A stretch of 64,000 nucleotides of DNA from Palsa-892 sp035295845 (lineage in GTDB: Bacteria; Pseudomonadota; Alphaproteobacteria; Rhizobiales; Xanthobacteraceae): positions 1 to 64,000 of the forward strand of contig DATGIF010000025.1 in assembly GCA_035295845.1 (NCBI GenBank), in the 5' to 3' direction. Shown here in pieces: positions 9,269 to 17,044 of the stretch (the stretch's first letter is position 1; the number at the start of each line of letters is the position of its first letter). The translations under genes were made by a program, and so were the position numbers. The notes below the pieces were generated by a model that worked only from the letters and a program-made list of their open reading frames with translations, ran no database searches and had not been told where the DNA came from.

Positions 9269-9910
9269 TTATTCCGGCTTTAGCAGCGGGTCGATGACCT
9301 TGCTGAGGGCATCGAGCGTCGCCTCGCCGCGCAGCATCTGCCCATTAATGAAGAAGGTGGGTGTTCCGTTCACCCCGAACTTCTCGTTGGCGCGCCGCGC
9401 GCTGTCCTCGATTGCCTGGGCCAATTTCTGGTCGGTGAGGCAGGCTTCGAAGGATTGCTCGGTGAAGCCGGCTTGTTTGGCGATGCCGAGCAACGCCTTC
9501 GGCGGATCAGGCACGAAGGCCCAGTTCTTCTGCTGCTCGAACAGGACGTCGATCATCGAGTAGTATTTGTCCTCGGGCATGCAGCGCGCGAGCGCGAAGG
9601 CGCCGGACGCGATCGGATCGAGCGGGAATTCGCGCAGAATGAAACGCACCTTGCCGGTGTCGATGTATTTCTTCTTGAAGTCGGGATAGACCACATTGTG
9701 GAATCGGGCGCAGTGGCTGCAGGTCATCGAGGCGTATTCGACGACGGTGACCTGCGTTTTTTCGGCACCAGATCCCAGCACCCGGTCGGGCAGCGGCCCC
9801 GCCGCCATCAGTTCGGCGACATTGACGTTTTGCGCGCGGGCAGAGAGCGCGGGATGGATCAGCGCCAGCGCGCCGAGCGCGGTGAGCATATGCCGCCGGG
9901 AAACGTTCAC
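9269..9910 (-). CDS. DsbA-family thiol:disulfide oxidoreductase (thioredoxin fold), exported
   Basis: Periplasmic oxidoreductase of the DsbA/DsbG class. It has an N-terminal export signal with a twin-arginine-like SRRHMLTAL followed by a hydrophobic core, so Tat or Sec export is possible. The active site is CSHC (residues 64-67 from the chosen start) and the cis-Pro loop is GTPTFFINGQ. I start at GTG 9910, which has GGAG seven bases upstream; the ATG at 9937 adds nine residues before the signal without a ribosome site. It sits in a cluster with dciA, mutY and smc that is common in Rhizobiales. The partner is unknown. Confidence 0.9.
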   Translation of the reverse strand: MNVSRRHMLTALGALALIHPALSARAQNVNVAELMAAGPLPDRVLGSGAEKTQVTVVEYASMTCSHCARFHNVVYPDFKKKYIDTGKVRFILREFPLDPIASGAFALARCMPEDKYYSMIDVLFEQQKNWAFVPDPPKALLGIAKQAGFTEQSFEACLTDQKLAQAIEDSARRANEKFGVNGTPTFFINGQMLRGEATLDALSKVIDPLLKPE

Positions 9911-9988
9911 GTTCGGTCTCCGTTCGATAACGACCAAATACCTATCGGCTAGATTGTGGCAAGCATGGGGAATGAAGAAAAGCGGGGA

Positions 9989-10483
9989 TCACGCCCTCGT
10001 GACGCGGCCGCGCACGAGCGCGCCGAGACGGGCGAGCGACCGGCCGAGCGAGGCATCCTCGAACGAACCTATCTCTTTTGTAATCTCTTCGACCGCGGCA
10101 TCCTCCGGCTCCCGCATATCGGGAGCCTTGCGGCGTCCGCTGACCGGCCCCTGGCGGATCGCGATGCGGCCGACGCAGCGCCAGCCGAAATAGCGATTGA
10201 CGCGTTCGATGACGACCGGCGCGGAATGCTGCAACTCGATGGCGTAGGCGCCTTCCACGCGCACGGTAAGCGTGCCGAGGGAATCAGGATCCTCGCGCCG
10301 CGGCCAGTAAAGGCGCATCGGCTCCGAACGCCGCGCGAGTTCGGGCCCCACGATATCCTCCCAATGGGTGATGATCTCGACCGCCGCGAAGCCCTGGCGC
10401 GAAAAGGCCTCGTTCACGCAAGCGCCGACGAGGTCGGCGAGCGGCACGGCGGAGCGGCGCTTGCGGGCGGGCGGGGATATCAT
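9989..10483 (-). CDS. DUF721 (DciA-like) protein
   Basis: The 164-residue protein has the DUF721 domain: a helical N-terminal part (LADLVGACVNEAF), W-x-x-I-V-G-P-E-L in the middle, and a strand-rich segment ending HSAPVVIERVN. DUF721 contains DciA, the ancestral bacterial loader of the replicative helicase DnaB, so a role in replication initiation is likely but not proven for this alphaproteobacterial form. The C-terminal tail (about 120-164) is charged and variable. ATG 10483 is chosen over the longer frame at 10522, which would overlap mutY; it is divergent from mutY with 25 bp between starts. Confidence 0.82.
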   Translation of the reverse strand: MISPPARKRRSAVPLADLVGACVNEAFSRQGFAAVEIITHWEDIVGPELARRSEPMRLYWPRREDPDSLGTLTVRVEGAYAIELQHSAPVVIERVNRYFGWRCVGRIAIRQGPVSGRRKAPDMREPEDAAVEEITKEIGSFEDASLGRSLARLGALVRGRVTRA

Positions 10484-10508
10484 CGGGCCTGATCCGGCGG
10501 GGAAACAA

Positions 10509-11621
10509 ATGGCGCAATCCAACCTAGCAGCCGCGGCGCGAAGAACAAGCGAGAAGGGCGCCGACGCGGCGCGTTTGCTCGCCTGGTACGATCTTCACCG
10601 CCGCAATTTGCCGTGGCGCGCGAAGCTCGGGGAAGCGCCCGATCCCTATCGCGTATGGCTGTCCGAGATCATGCTGCAGCAGACGCGCACCGAAACGGTG
10701 GCGCGCTATTACGCGCGTTTTATCGCCCGCTTTCCCAGCGTCGAGCGGCTCGCCGCGGCGAAGCTTGCCGATGTGCTGAAAGCCTGGGCGGGGCTCGGCT
10801 ATTACGCGCGGGCGCGAAACCTGCATGCCTGCGCGCGGGCGGTGGTCAAGCGGCACGGCGGCCGCTTTCCGGCGGCCGAGGAAGAACTGCGCGCGCTGCC
10901 GGGGATCGGTGCCTATACGGCGGCGGCGATCGTGGCCATTGCCTTTGGTCGCAAGGCAACGCCGGTGGACGGCAATATCGAGCGCGTGATCGCGCGCCGC
11001 TACGCGGTCGGTACGCCCTTGCCCGCGGCGAAGCCCGAATTGAAGCGGCTCGCGGAAAACCTCACCCCGGAAAGACGCGCCGGCGACTTCGCGCAAGCGA
11101 TGATGGATTTGGGCGCGACACTCTGCGCGCCCAAGCGGCCAAGCTGTCTTCTCTGCCCGTGGAACGACGGTTGTGAGGCGAGCCGGCAGGGCATGCCGGA
11201 GTCGTTTCCGCGCCGGGCGCCCAAGGCCGAAGGCGCGTTGCGCCGGGGCGCGGCCTTTGTCGCCTTTCGCGCTGACGGCGCGATCCTTCTACGCAGCCGC
11301 CCGCCGCGCGGGCTTTTGGGCGGCATGACCGAGGTGCCGACCACGGAATGGCGCGCCGATTTTCATGATCGCGAGGCGCGGAAGCATGCGCCGCTGAAAA
11401 TAAAATGGCGGCGGCTGCCGGGCCGCGTGCGCCATGTCTTCACGCATTTTCCGCTGGAGCTGGAGGTGTACGCGGCGCGCGTGCCGGAGAAGACCCGCGC
11501 CCCCAAGAGGATGCGTTTCGCAAAGCTCGCAACGCTGGCCGACGAGGCGCTGCCTTCGCTCATGCGCAAGGTCGTGGCGCACGCGCTCGACTTCGAAACA
11601 AAGCCCGACAAAGCCGGTTAA
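10509..11621 (+). CDS. mutY: A/G-specific adenine glycosylase MutY
   Basis: Removes adenine mispaired with 8-oxoguanine. The catalytic domain carries Glu53 in SEIMLQQT, the helix-hairpin-helix LPGIGAYTAAAI, and the catalytic Asp in VDGNIERV. The 4Fe-4S loop is complete: Cys206, 213, 216 and 222 with C-x6-C-x2-C-x5-C spacing. The C-terminal Nudix-like domain (about 245-365) recognises 8-oxoG opposite A. ATG 10509 is preceded by GGGGA; an upstream frame extends into the divergent dciA and is rejected. The stop codon shares the tetramer TTAA with the convergent ccrM stop. Confidence 0.97.
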   Translation: MAQSNLAAAARRTSEKGADAARLLAWYDLHRRNLPWRAKLGEAPDPYRVWLSEIMLQQTRTETVARYYARFIARFPSVERLAAAKLADVLKAWAGLGYYARARNLHACARAVVKRHGGRFPAAEEELRALPGIGAYTAAAIVAIAFGRKATPVDGNIERVIARRYAVGTPLPAAKPELKRLAENLTPERRAGDFAQAMMDLGATLCAPKRPSCLLCPWNDGCEASRQGMPESFPRRAPKAEGALRRGAAFVAFRADGAILLRSRPPRGLLGGMTEVPTTEWRADFHDREARKHAPLKIKWRRLPGRVRHVFTHFPLELEVYAARVPEKTRAPKRMRFAKLATLADEALPSLMRKVVAHALDFETKPDKAG

Positions 11622-12778
11622 GCGCCGGCCTTCGCCATCTCGCCGCGAACGACCGCGCGCAGATCGTCAATCGATCGGCGGCCCTTTTTGTCCTCGACGT
11701 GCCAGTAGGCCCAGCCATTGCAGGCCTCCAAGCCCTGCGCGAGCGCGCCGATGCGGTGGATCGAGCCCACCGCCGCCGGTCCTTTTTGCCCGCTGAGCGC
11801 GATCGTGCCGTCGGCGCGCACCAGCGCCTTCACGCGGCCCTTGGCGTCGGTGAGCGTCGCCCCCGCCTTGATCAGCCCGCGCTCGATCAGCGCGGCAAAC
11901 GCCACACGCGGCGCCTCGCGCGCGGTCTGGAAAGGCGCAAGCGTCGCTTCGGTGAGCGGCTCCACGATGGCGATACGCGCCTCGGCTGCGGCGACATAGG
12001 CGGCATCACGTTCGATGCCGATGAACCGCCGGCCGAGGCGCTTCGCCACGGCGCCGGTGGTGCCGGCGCCATGAAAAGGATCGAGCACCACGTCGCCCGG
12101 CTTTGAGGCGGCGAGGATCGCGCGCGCCAAGAGAGCCTCGGGCTTCTGGGTCGGATGAATTTTCTTGCCGTCCCTGTCCTTCAGGCGCTCCTCGCCGGTG
12201 CAGAGCGCGAGCGTCCAGTCGGAGCGGGCCTGGACATCCTCATTGCCGGCTTTCAGCGCCTCGTAATTGAAGGTGTAGCGGCCGGTTTCCTCGCGTGCGG
12301 CCCAGATCAGCGTTTCGTGCGCGTTGGTGAAACGGCGGCCGCGAAAATTCGGCATCGGGTTGGTCTTGCGCCAGATCACGTCGTTGAGGATCCAGAAGCC
12401 GATGTCCTGCAGGATCGCGCCGACGCGGAAAATGTTGTGATAGGAGCCGATGACCCAGAGCGTGGCGGCGGGCTTCATCACGCGGCGGCAGGCAAGGAGC
12501 CAGGCGCGGGTGAAATCGTCGTAGGCTTCGAAGCTCGAGAACTTGTCCCAGTCGTCGTCGACCGCGTCGACCCTCGAATCGTCGGGCCGTTTGAGGTCGT
12601 TCTTGAGCTGCAGATTGTAGGGCGGGTCGGCAAAGACGAGGTCGACCGAGGCGGGCGGGAGCTTTTCGAGCTCCGCGACGCAATCACCGGTCAGGATACG
12701 GTCGAGATAACGCTCGAGCCCCTCGGACTCGGAGGAACGGGGCGCCCGGCGGGGCGCCCCGATACGCACAACAGCCAT
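11618..12778 (-). CDS. ccrM: CcrM-type adenine-N6 DNA methyltransferase (GANTC)
   Basis: Cell-cycle-regulated methyltransferase, which in Alphaproteobacteria methylates adenine in GANTC. The 386-residue beta-class enzyme has catalytic motif IV DPPYNLQL (51-58) and the S-adenosylmethionine motif DPFHGAGTTG (233-242) in that order. It also has the C-terminal domain of about 100 residues, including WAYWHVEDKKGR, that distinguishes CcrM from ordinary HinfI-type enzymes and is needed for recognition. No restriction endonuclease gene is adjacent, as expected for an orphan, essential methyltransferase. GANTC sites lie upstream (separate entry). ATG 12778 has no clear Shine-Dalgarno. Confidence 0.95.
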   Translation of the reverse strand: MAVVRIGAPRRAPRSSESEGLERYLDRILTGDCVAELEKLPPASVDLVFADPPYNLQLKNDLKRPDDSRVDAVDDDWDKFSSFEAYDDFTRAWLLACRRVMKPAATLWVIGSYHNIFRVGAILQDIGFWILNDVIWRKTNPMPNFRGRRFTNAHETLIWAAREETGRYTFNYEALKAGNEDVQARSDWTLALCTGEERLKDRDGKKIHPTQKPEALLARAILAASKPGDVVLDPFHGAGTTGAVAKRLGRRFIGIERDAAYVAAAEARIAIVEPLTEATLAPFQTAREAPRVAFAALIERGLIKAGATLTDAKGRVKALVRADGTIALSGQKGPAAVGSIHRIGALAQGLEACNGWAYWHVEDKKGRRSIDDLRAVVRGEMAKAGA

Positions 12779-12824
12779 AACGCAAAACCCGCAGACGCAG
12801 TACGCAACTGGAACCGACGCCGTG

Positions 12825-12885
12825 GATTCTGGGGCCTCACGGTAAAAAGCGGGTAAAGGGAAAGGTTAAAATCGCTAAACGATTC
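12825..12885 (-). promoter_or_regulatory. Clustered GANTC methylation sites upstream of ccrM
   Basis: GATTC occurs at 12825-12829 and 12881-12885, 47 and 103 bp upstream of the ccrM start; a third site (GACTC, 12726-12730) lies just inside the gene. In Caulobacter, methylation of GANTC sites in the ccrM leader feeds back on its transcription, so these may do the same here. A TTAACC half-site beside the distal GATTC (minus strand, 12864-12869) resembles half of a CtrA box, but the partner half is poor. Confidence 0.45.
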
Positions 12886-12950
12886 AAATAGATATTCGTT
12901 CGCAGGGCGGATTTACGGGCTCCCGGCTAGGCGTCAATCGGGGGGTCTCA

Positions 12951-14102
12951 TCAGGCCGCGAAAAGATCGAGCTGTTTCCTATTCGCCGCCGGCGGATGGA
13001 AATGCGCGACCGTGAGCTTCGTCCGCTTCTTGTTGAGGCCGAGGCGCTCGCAGGCAAGCTCGAAGCGGCGGCCGATCGACCAGGCATAGGGGCCGTCGCC
13101 GGTCTGCCGCTTGCCCCAGGTCGAATCGTAATCCTTGCCGCCGTGCAGGTCGCGCACCAGCGAGATCACGTGCTTTTCCTTGTCGGGGAAATGCTCGCGC
13201 AGCCATTCGCGGAAGAGATCCTTGATCTCGAACGGCATCTTGAGCGTGACGTAGCCCGCGCTCTCGGCGCCCGCCGCGGCGGCGGCGTCGAGAATGCGCT
13301 CGATTTCCGAATCGTTAATCGCCGGAATGATCGGCGCCACCATGACCGCCGTCGGAATGCCGGCGCTCGAAAGTGCGCGGATGGTGGCGAGCCGGCGCTG
13401 CGGCGTTGCCGCCCGCGGCTCCATCGCGCGCGCGAGCTTATGGTCGAGCGAGGTGACGGAAAGGGCGACCTTGGCGAGGTTCTTCTTCGCCATCTCCGAG
13501 AGAATATCGATGTCGCGCATCACCAGCGCCGACTTGGTCACGATGCCGACCGGATGGCCGGCGTCGCGCAGCACCTCGAGAATGCGGCGGGTGACCTGCC
13601 ACTTCTTCTCGATCGGCTGGTAGGGATCGGTGTTTGTCCCCATCGCGATCATGCGCGGCCGGTAATGGGGGTCGGATAATTCGCGCGCGAGCAATTCCGG
13701 CGCATCCGGCTTCACGAACAGGCGCGATTCGAAATCGAGCCCGGGCGACAGCCCCTGATAGGCGTGCGAAGGCCGTGCGTAGCAGTAGATGCAGCCGTGC
13801 TCGCAGCCGCGATAGGGATTGATCGAGCGGTCGAAGCCGATATCGGGGGATTCATTCTTGCTGATGATCTTCCGCGCCCGTTCTTCCTGCACATAGGTTT
13901 TGAAGGGCGGCAGCTCCTCGAGGCTCTGCCAGCCGTCGTCGAAGGCGACCTTGGCGTGCGGCTCGTAGCGGCCGCTCGAATTGGTCACGGCGCCGCGGCC
14001 GCGGCGGCGGCCGCCGGTGACGGCGGTGTCGAGGACACCGTCGTTCGGATGGGGGTTGTCCGCCGCCTCATGGGGCAGCGGTTCGTCGAAGCTCCTGTCC
14101 AT
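12951..14102 (-). CDS. PA0069-family radical SAM protein (SplB-like superfamily)
   Basis: The 383-residue radical SAM enzyme has cluster-binding Cys100, Cys104 and Cys107 (CEHGCIYC) and a TIM-barrel body typical of the PA0069 family, a relative of spore photoproduct lyase whose substrate is not established. The N-terminal 45 residues are polar and Arg/Gly-rich. The C-terminus is striking: residues 377-381 are QLDLF, the consensus beta-sliding-clamp pentapeptide, two residues from the end. An exact LexA-type box lies 26 bp upstream of the start. Together these suggest a DNA-repair role, which is inference. It is divergent from a small glycosyltransferase gene. Confidence 0.9.
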   Translation of the reverse strand: MDRSFDEPLPHEAADNPHPNDGVLDTAVTGGRRRGRGAVTNSSGRYEPHAKVAFDDGWQSLEELPPFKTYVQEERARKIISKNESPDIGFDRSINPYRGCEHGCIYCYARPSHAYQGLSPGLDFESRLFVKPDAPELLARELSDPHYRPRMIAMGTNTDPYQPIEKKWQVTRRILEVLRDAGHPVGIVTKSALVMRDIDILSEMAKKNLAKVALSVTSLDHKLARAMEPRAATPQRRLATIRALSSAGIPTAVMVAPIIPAINDSEIERILDAAAAAGAESAGYVTLKMPFEIKDLFREWLREHFPDKEKHVISLVRDLHGGKDYDSTWGKRQTGDGPYAWSIGRRFELACERLGLNKKRTKLTVAHFHPPAANRKQLDLFAA

Positions 14103-14128
14103 GGCTTGACACCCTATTGCAGCCCTGA

Positions 14129-14143
14129 GAACGAAACAAGAAC
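14129..14143 (-). promoter_or_regulatory. LexA (SOS) box upstream of the PA0069 radical SAM gene
   Basis: The plus strand reads GAAC-GAAACAA-GAAC, an exact match to the GAAC-N7-GAAC direct repeat bound by alphaproteobacterial LexA (GTTC-N7-GTTC on the coding strand). It starts 26 bp upstream of ATG 14102, where it would overlap the core promoter. It lies in the 102-bp divergent region shared with the glycosyltransferase gene, so either or both could be controlled. Confidence 0.72.
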
Positions 14144-14204
14144 AAATTTTTATTGTGCTTTGCTTTCTATATGGAGTGTTTTCGCGACATAACGATTACA
14201 AGGA

Positions 14205-14807
14205 ATGGGGGTTCCCGGACTTGTGATTACCGTCGTTATCCCGACACTCAACTGCGAACGCACGCTCGTACCGACCCTGAGCGCGCTGGTTTCGGGCTCC
14301 GCCGCGGGCATCGTGCGCGAAGTGATTCTCGCCGACGGCGGCTCGACCGACGAAACCGAGAAGATCGCCGATGTCGCCGGCTGCCACTTCCTGAAAGGGC
14401 CGCATGATCCGGGCGCGCGGCTGCGCGCCGCCGCGCATGCGGCGCGCAGCGCCTGGCTCCTGTTTCTCGATCCCGCCGCGACCCTGTCGGAAGGCTGGAT
14501 GCGCGAGGTGCGCGCCTTCATCGAAACGATGGAGCGGAGCGGGCGCGCTTCGATGCGCGCGGCGACGTTTCGCCTCGGTTACGAGGGCTTCGGCCTCACG
14601 CCGCGGCTCGCGGAAGCAGCCGCCGCCGCGCGCCTCGTCGTGATCGGCCGCCCGCGCGCCGAGCAGGGGCTCCTGATCGCGCGGCGCTTCTACGATCATC
14701 TCGGCGGCCATCCCGACGGCAAGAAGGCGCAGGAGCGGCTGGCCGCCCGCATCGGCCGGCGCCGGATGGTCACGCTGCGCACCCGGCTGGTGCTGGCAAA
14801 TAGTTGA
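14205..14807 (+). CDS. Small family 2-type glycosyltransferase
   Basis: The 200-residue protein begins with the GT2 nucleotide-sugar fold: VVIPTLNCERTL, then EVILADGGSTDET (the D-G-G-S-T-D loop), then FLDPAATLSEGW at the position of the usual DxD region. It is shorter than typical GT2 enzymes (250-330) and has no membrane segment. The first start is ATG 14205; GTG 14223, just before the IPTLN strand, is possible. Donor and acceptor are unknown. Its stop overlaps the palindrome in front of the MarR-GNAT gene. Confidence 0.8.
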   Translation: MGVPGLVITVVIPTLNCERTLVPTLSALVSGSAAGIVREVILADGGSTDETEKIADVAGCHFLKGPHDPGARLRAAAHAARSAWLLFLDPAATLSEGWMREVRAFIETMERSGRASMRAATFRLGYEGFGLTPRLAEAAAAARLVVIGRPRAEQGLLIARRFYDHLGGHPDGKKAQERLAARIGRRRMVTLRTRLVLANS

Positions 14808-14816
14808 CTCCGTCAA
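14804..14816. promoter_or_regulatory. Palindromic operator in front of the MarR-GNAT gene
   Basis: TTGAC-TCC-GTCAA is a perfect inverted repeat; extended by three bases each side it has 8-bp arms with one mismatch (14801-14819). A third TTGAC at 14821-14825 forms a second overlapping inverted repeat (GTCAA-N4-TTGAC). The site is 26 bp upstream of ATG 14842 and resembles operators of MarR regulators, suggesting autoregulation. Confidence 0.55.
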
Positions 14817-14841
14817 GTAATTGACCGATCCTGCAGAGGCC

Positions 14842-15771
14842 ATGTCCGGCCGCGCCCTGCAGGAAAGAATCGCCGTCCTCCGCCGCTTCAACCGCTTCTA
14901 CACGCGCAAGCTCGGCGTGCTTTCGGAGCATTTTCTGCAAAGCCCCTTTTCGCTCGCCGAGGCGCGCGTGCTCTACGAGCTCGCGCACGAGAAGAAGGCG
15001 ACGGCGAAAGAGATCGGCGGCGCTCTCGGCCTCGATGCCGGTTATCTCAGCCGCATCCTCGACCGTTTTTCGCGCGCGCGCCTGATCGCGCGCGAGGCCT
15101 CCGCCGCGGACGGGCGGCAAAGCTTCATTTCGCTGACCGCGAAAGGAAAAGAAGCGTTCGCGCCGCTCGACCGGCGCTCGCGCGAGGAAATCGCCATGAT
15201 GCTGCGCGCGCTTTCGGCGCGTGAGCAGCAAAGGCTCGTGCGCGCGGTGGAGACGATCGGGACACTGCTCGACGGCAAGCACGAGAGCGAGCCGGAAGTT
15301 TCGCTGCGGCAGGCCAAAGCCGGCGATTTCGGCTGGATCGTGAGCCGCCACGGCGCGCTCTATGCCGAGGAATATGGCTGGAACGAAAGGTTCGAGGCGA
15401 TGGTCGCCGAAATCGTCGCCGATTTCATCAACGAACACGATGCCAAGCGCGAGCGCTGTTGGATCGCCGAAGTCGACGGCGAGCCCGCGGGTTCGGTCGC
15501 GCTTGTGCGCGCGAGCGCGAGCGTCGCCAAGCTCCGCATTCTCCTGGTTGAGCCGGACGCCCGCGGGCTCGGCGTCGGCCGGCGGCTTGTGGAGGAGTGC
15601 ATCCGTTTTGCGCGCGCGTCCGGCTATCGCAAGATCACGCTGTGGACACAGAGCATTCTGGTCGCCGCCCGCGCAATCTATGTGCGCGCGGGCTTTACCA
15701 AGGTGCGCGAGGCGCCGCACCAGAGCTTCGGCCAGAAACTCATCGGTGAATATTGGCAACTGAAGCTGTGA
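14842..15771 (+). CDS. MarR-type regulator fused to a GNAT acetyltransferase
   Basis: Two domains are fused in 309 residues. Residues 1-140 form a MarR winged helix-turn-helix, with the recognition region AKEIGGALGLDAGYLSRILDRF and a wing that includes ADGRQSFISLT. Residues 150-309 form a GNAT domain with the acetyl-CoA loop ARGLGVGRRLVEE. This architecture is a known bacterial class in which the regulator may control its own gene or act as an acetyltransferase; the substrate is unknown. I use ATG 14842 (GAGG just upstream); TTG 14821 would add seven residues and start inside the putative operator. It is convergent with ndh. Confidence 0.9.
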   Translation: MSGRALQERIAVLRRFNRFYTRKLGVLSEHFLQSPFSLAEARVLYELAHEKKATAKEIGGALGLDAGYLSRILDRFSRARLIAREASAADGRQSFISLTAKGKEAFAPLDRRSREEIAMMLRALSAREQQRLVRAVETIGTLLDGKHESEPEVSLRQAKAGDFGWIVSRHGALYAEEYGWNERFEAMVAEIVADFINEHDAKRERCWIAEVDGEPAGSVALVRASASVAKLRILLVEPDARGLGVGRRLVEECIRFARASGYRKITLWTQSILVAARAIYVRAGFTKVREAPHQSFGQKLIGEYWQLKL

Positions 15772-15780
15772 GCGGCCGCT

Positions 15781-17019
15781 CTACCGGCGCGGGATCAGCC
15801 GCGCCCCGCGCTGATAGGTGAGATAGCTCCACAGCCACGTGATCGCGACCACGAAACGGTTGCGGATGCCGATCAGGAAATAAATGTGCGCGATACTCCA
15901 GAAGAGCCAGCCGGGAAAGCCCGTGAGTTCAAGCTGGTGAAGCTTCACCACCGCGGCCTTGCGGCCGATGGTGGCAAGGTCGCCGGCATGGCGATAGACG
16001 AACGGCGCCGGCGCAGCACGGCCTTCGATCCGCGCGCGGATGAGCCGGCCGACATAGCGGCCCATTTGTTTCGCGGCCGGCGCAATCCCCGGAATGGCCA
16101 TGAGCGGCGCCGCGGTATCGCCGACCGCGAAGATTTCCGGATATCCCGGCAGGCTTAGATCCGCGCCGACCTTGATGCGGCCCGCGCGGTCGCGCTCGGC
16201 GCCGGTCCAGTCGGCGGCGGGCGAAGCGACGACGCCCGCGGCCCATACGATCGATTCGGAATCGATGCGTTTCTCGCCGAGCGACACGCCGTCGCGGTGG
16301 CATGCCGTCACCATCGCGCCCGTCATCACCTCGACGCCCATCCTTTCGAGCGCGCGCTTGGCGTAGGCCGCAAGCTCCTCCGGGAATGTCGGCAAGATGC
16401 GCGGGCCACCCTCGATCAGCACGATGCGCGAGGAGCGCGGATCGATGCGGCGGAAATCAAAGCGGAGCGTCTGCCGCGCGATCTCGGCGATGGCGCCGGC
16501 CATCTCGACGCCGGTGGGACCGCCGCCGACGATGACGAAGGTCAAAAGCCGCCGCTGGTCCTCTTCGCTGGCCGCGATCTCCGCGCGCTCGAAAGCCAGC
16601 AGAATCCGGCGGCGGATTTCGATCGCATCGACCAGCGTCTTTAATCCAGGCGCGCTTTTTTCCCAATCGGGGTGGCCGAAATAGGAGTGCGTGACGCCCG
16701 TCGAAAGCACGAGATAGTCATAGGGAAGATCGATGTCGTCGGCGTGCACGATCCGCGCCGCCTTATCGACGCCTTTCACCGTGCCCATCACCACACGCGC
16801 ATTTTGCTGCCGCCGCAGAATGCCGCGGATCGGCCAGGCAATGTCCGCGGGCGAGATCACCGCGGTCGCCACCTGATAGAGGAGCGGCTGGAAGCAATGA
16901 TGATTCTGGCGGTCGATGATGGTCACGTCGGCCGGCGCTTTTGCGAGCGCGCGCGCGGCTTCTAACCCGCCGAAGCCCGCACCGATGATCACCACTTTTT
17001 TGCGCGGCTCTGAGCTCAA
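15781..17019 (-). CDS. ndh: Type II NADH:quinone oxidoreductase (NDH-2)
   Basis: Single-subunit, non-proton-pumping NADH dehydrogenase at the inner face of the membrane. The 412-residue protein has an N-terminal FAD-binding GAGFGG Rossmann motif, a second NADH-binding VGGGPTGVE motif, the C-terminal FAD segment EIFAVGD, and hydrophobic C-terminal helices (about 350-400) that anchor it. TTG 17019 has GGAG six bases upstream and gives the usual N-terminus. Together with the bd oxidase at 21-24 kb it could form an uncoupled respiratory bypass. Confidence 0.93.
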   Translation of the reverse strand: MSSEPRKKVVIIGAGFGGLEAARALAKAPADVTIIDRQNHHCFQPLLYQVATAVISPADIAWPIRGILRRQQNARVVMGTVKGVDKAARIVHADDIDLPYDYLVLSTGVTHSYFGHPDWEKSAPGLKTLVDAIEIRRRILLAFERAEIAASEEDQRRLLTFVIVGGGPTGVEMAGAIAEIARQTLRFDFRRIDPRSSRIVLIEGGPRILPTFPEELAAYAKRALERMGVEVMTGAMVTACHRDGVSLGEKRIDSESIVWAAGVVASPAADWTGAERDRAGRIKVGADLSLPGYPEIFAVGDTAAPLMAIPGIAPAAKQMGRYVGRLIRARIEGRAAPAPFVYRHAGDLATIGRKAAVVKLHQLELTGFPGWLFWSIAHIYFLIGIRNRFVVAITWLWSYLTYQRGARLIPRR

Positions 17020-17044
17020 ATCGCGCTCCGAAAAATTACACCGA

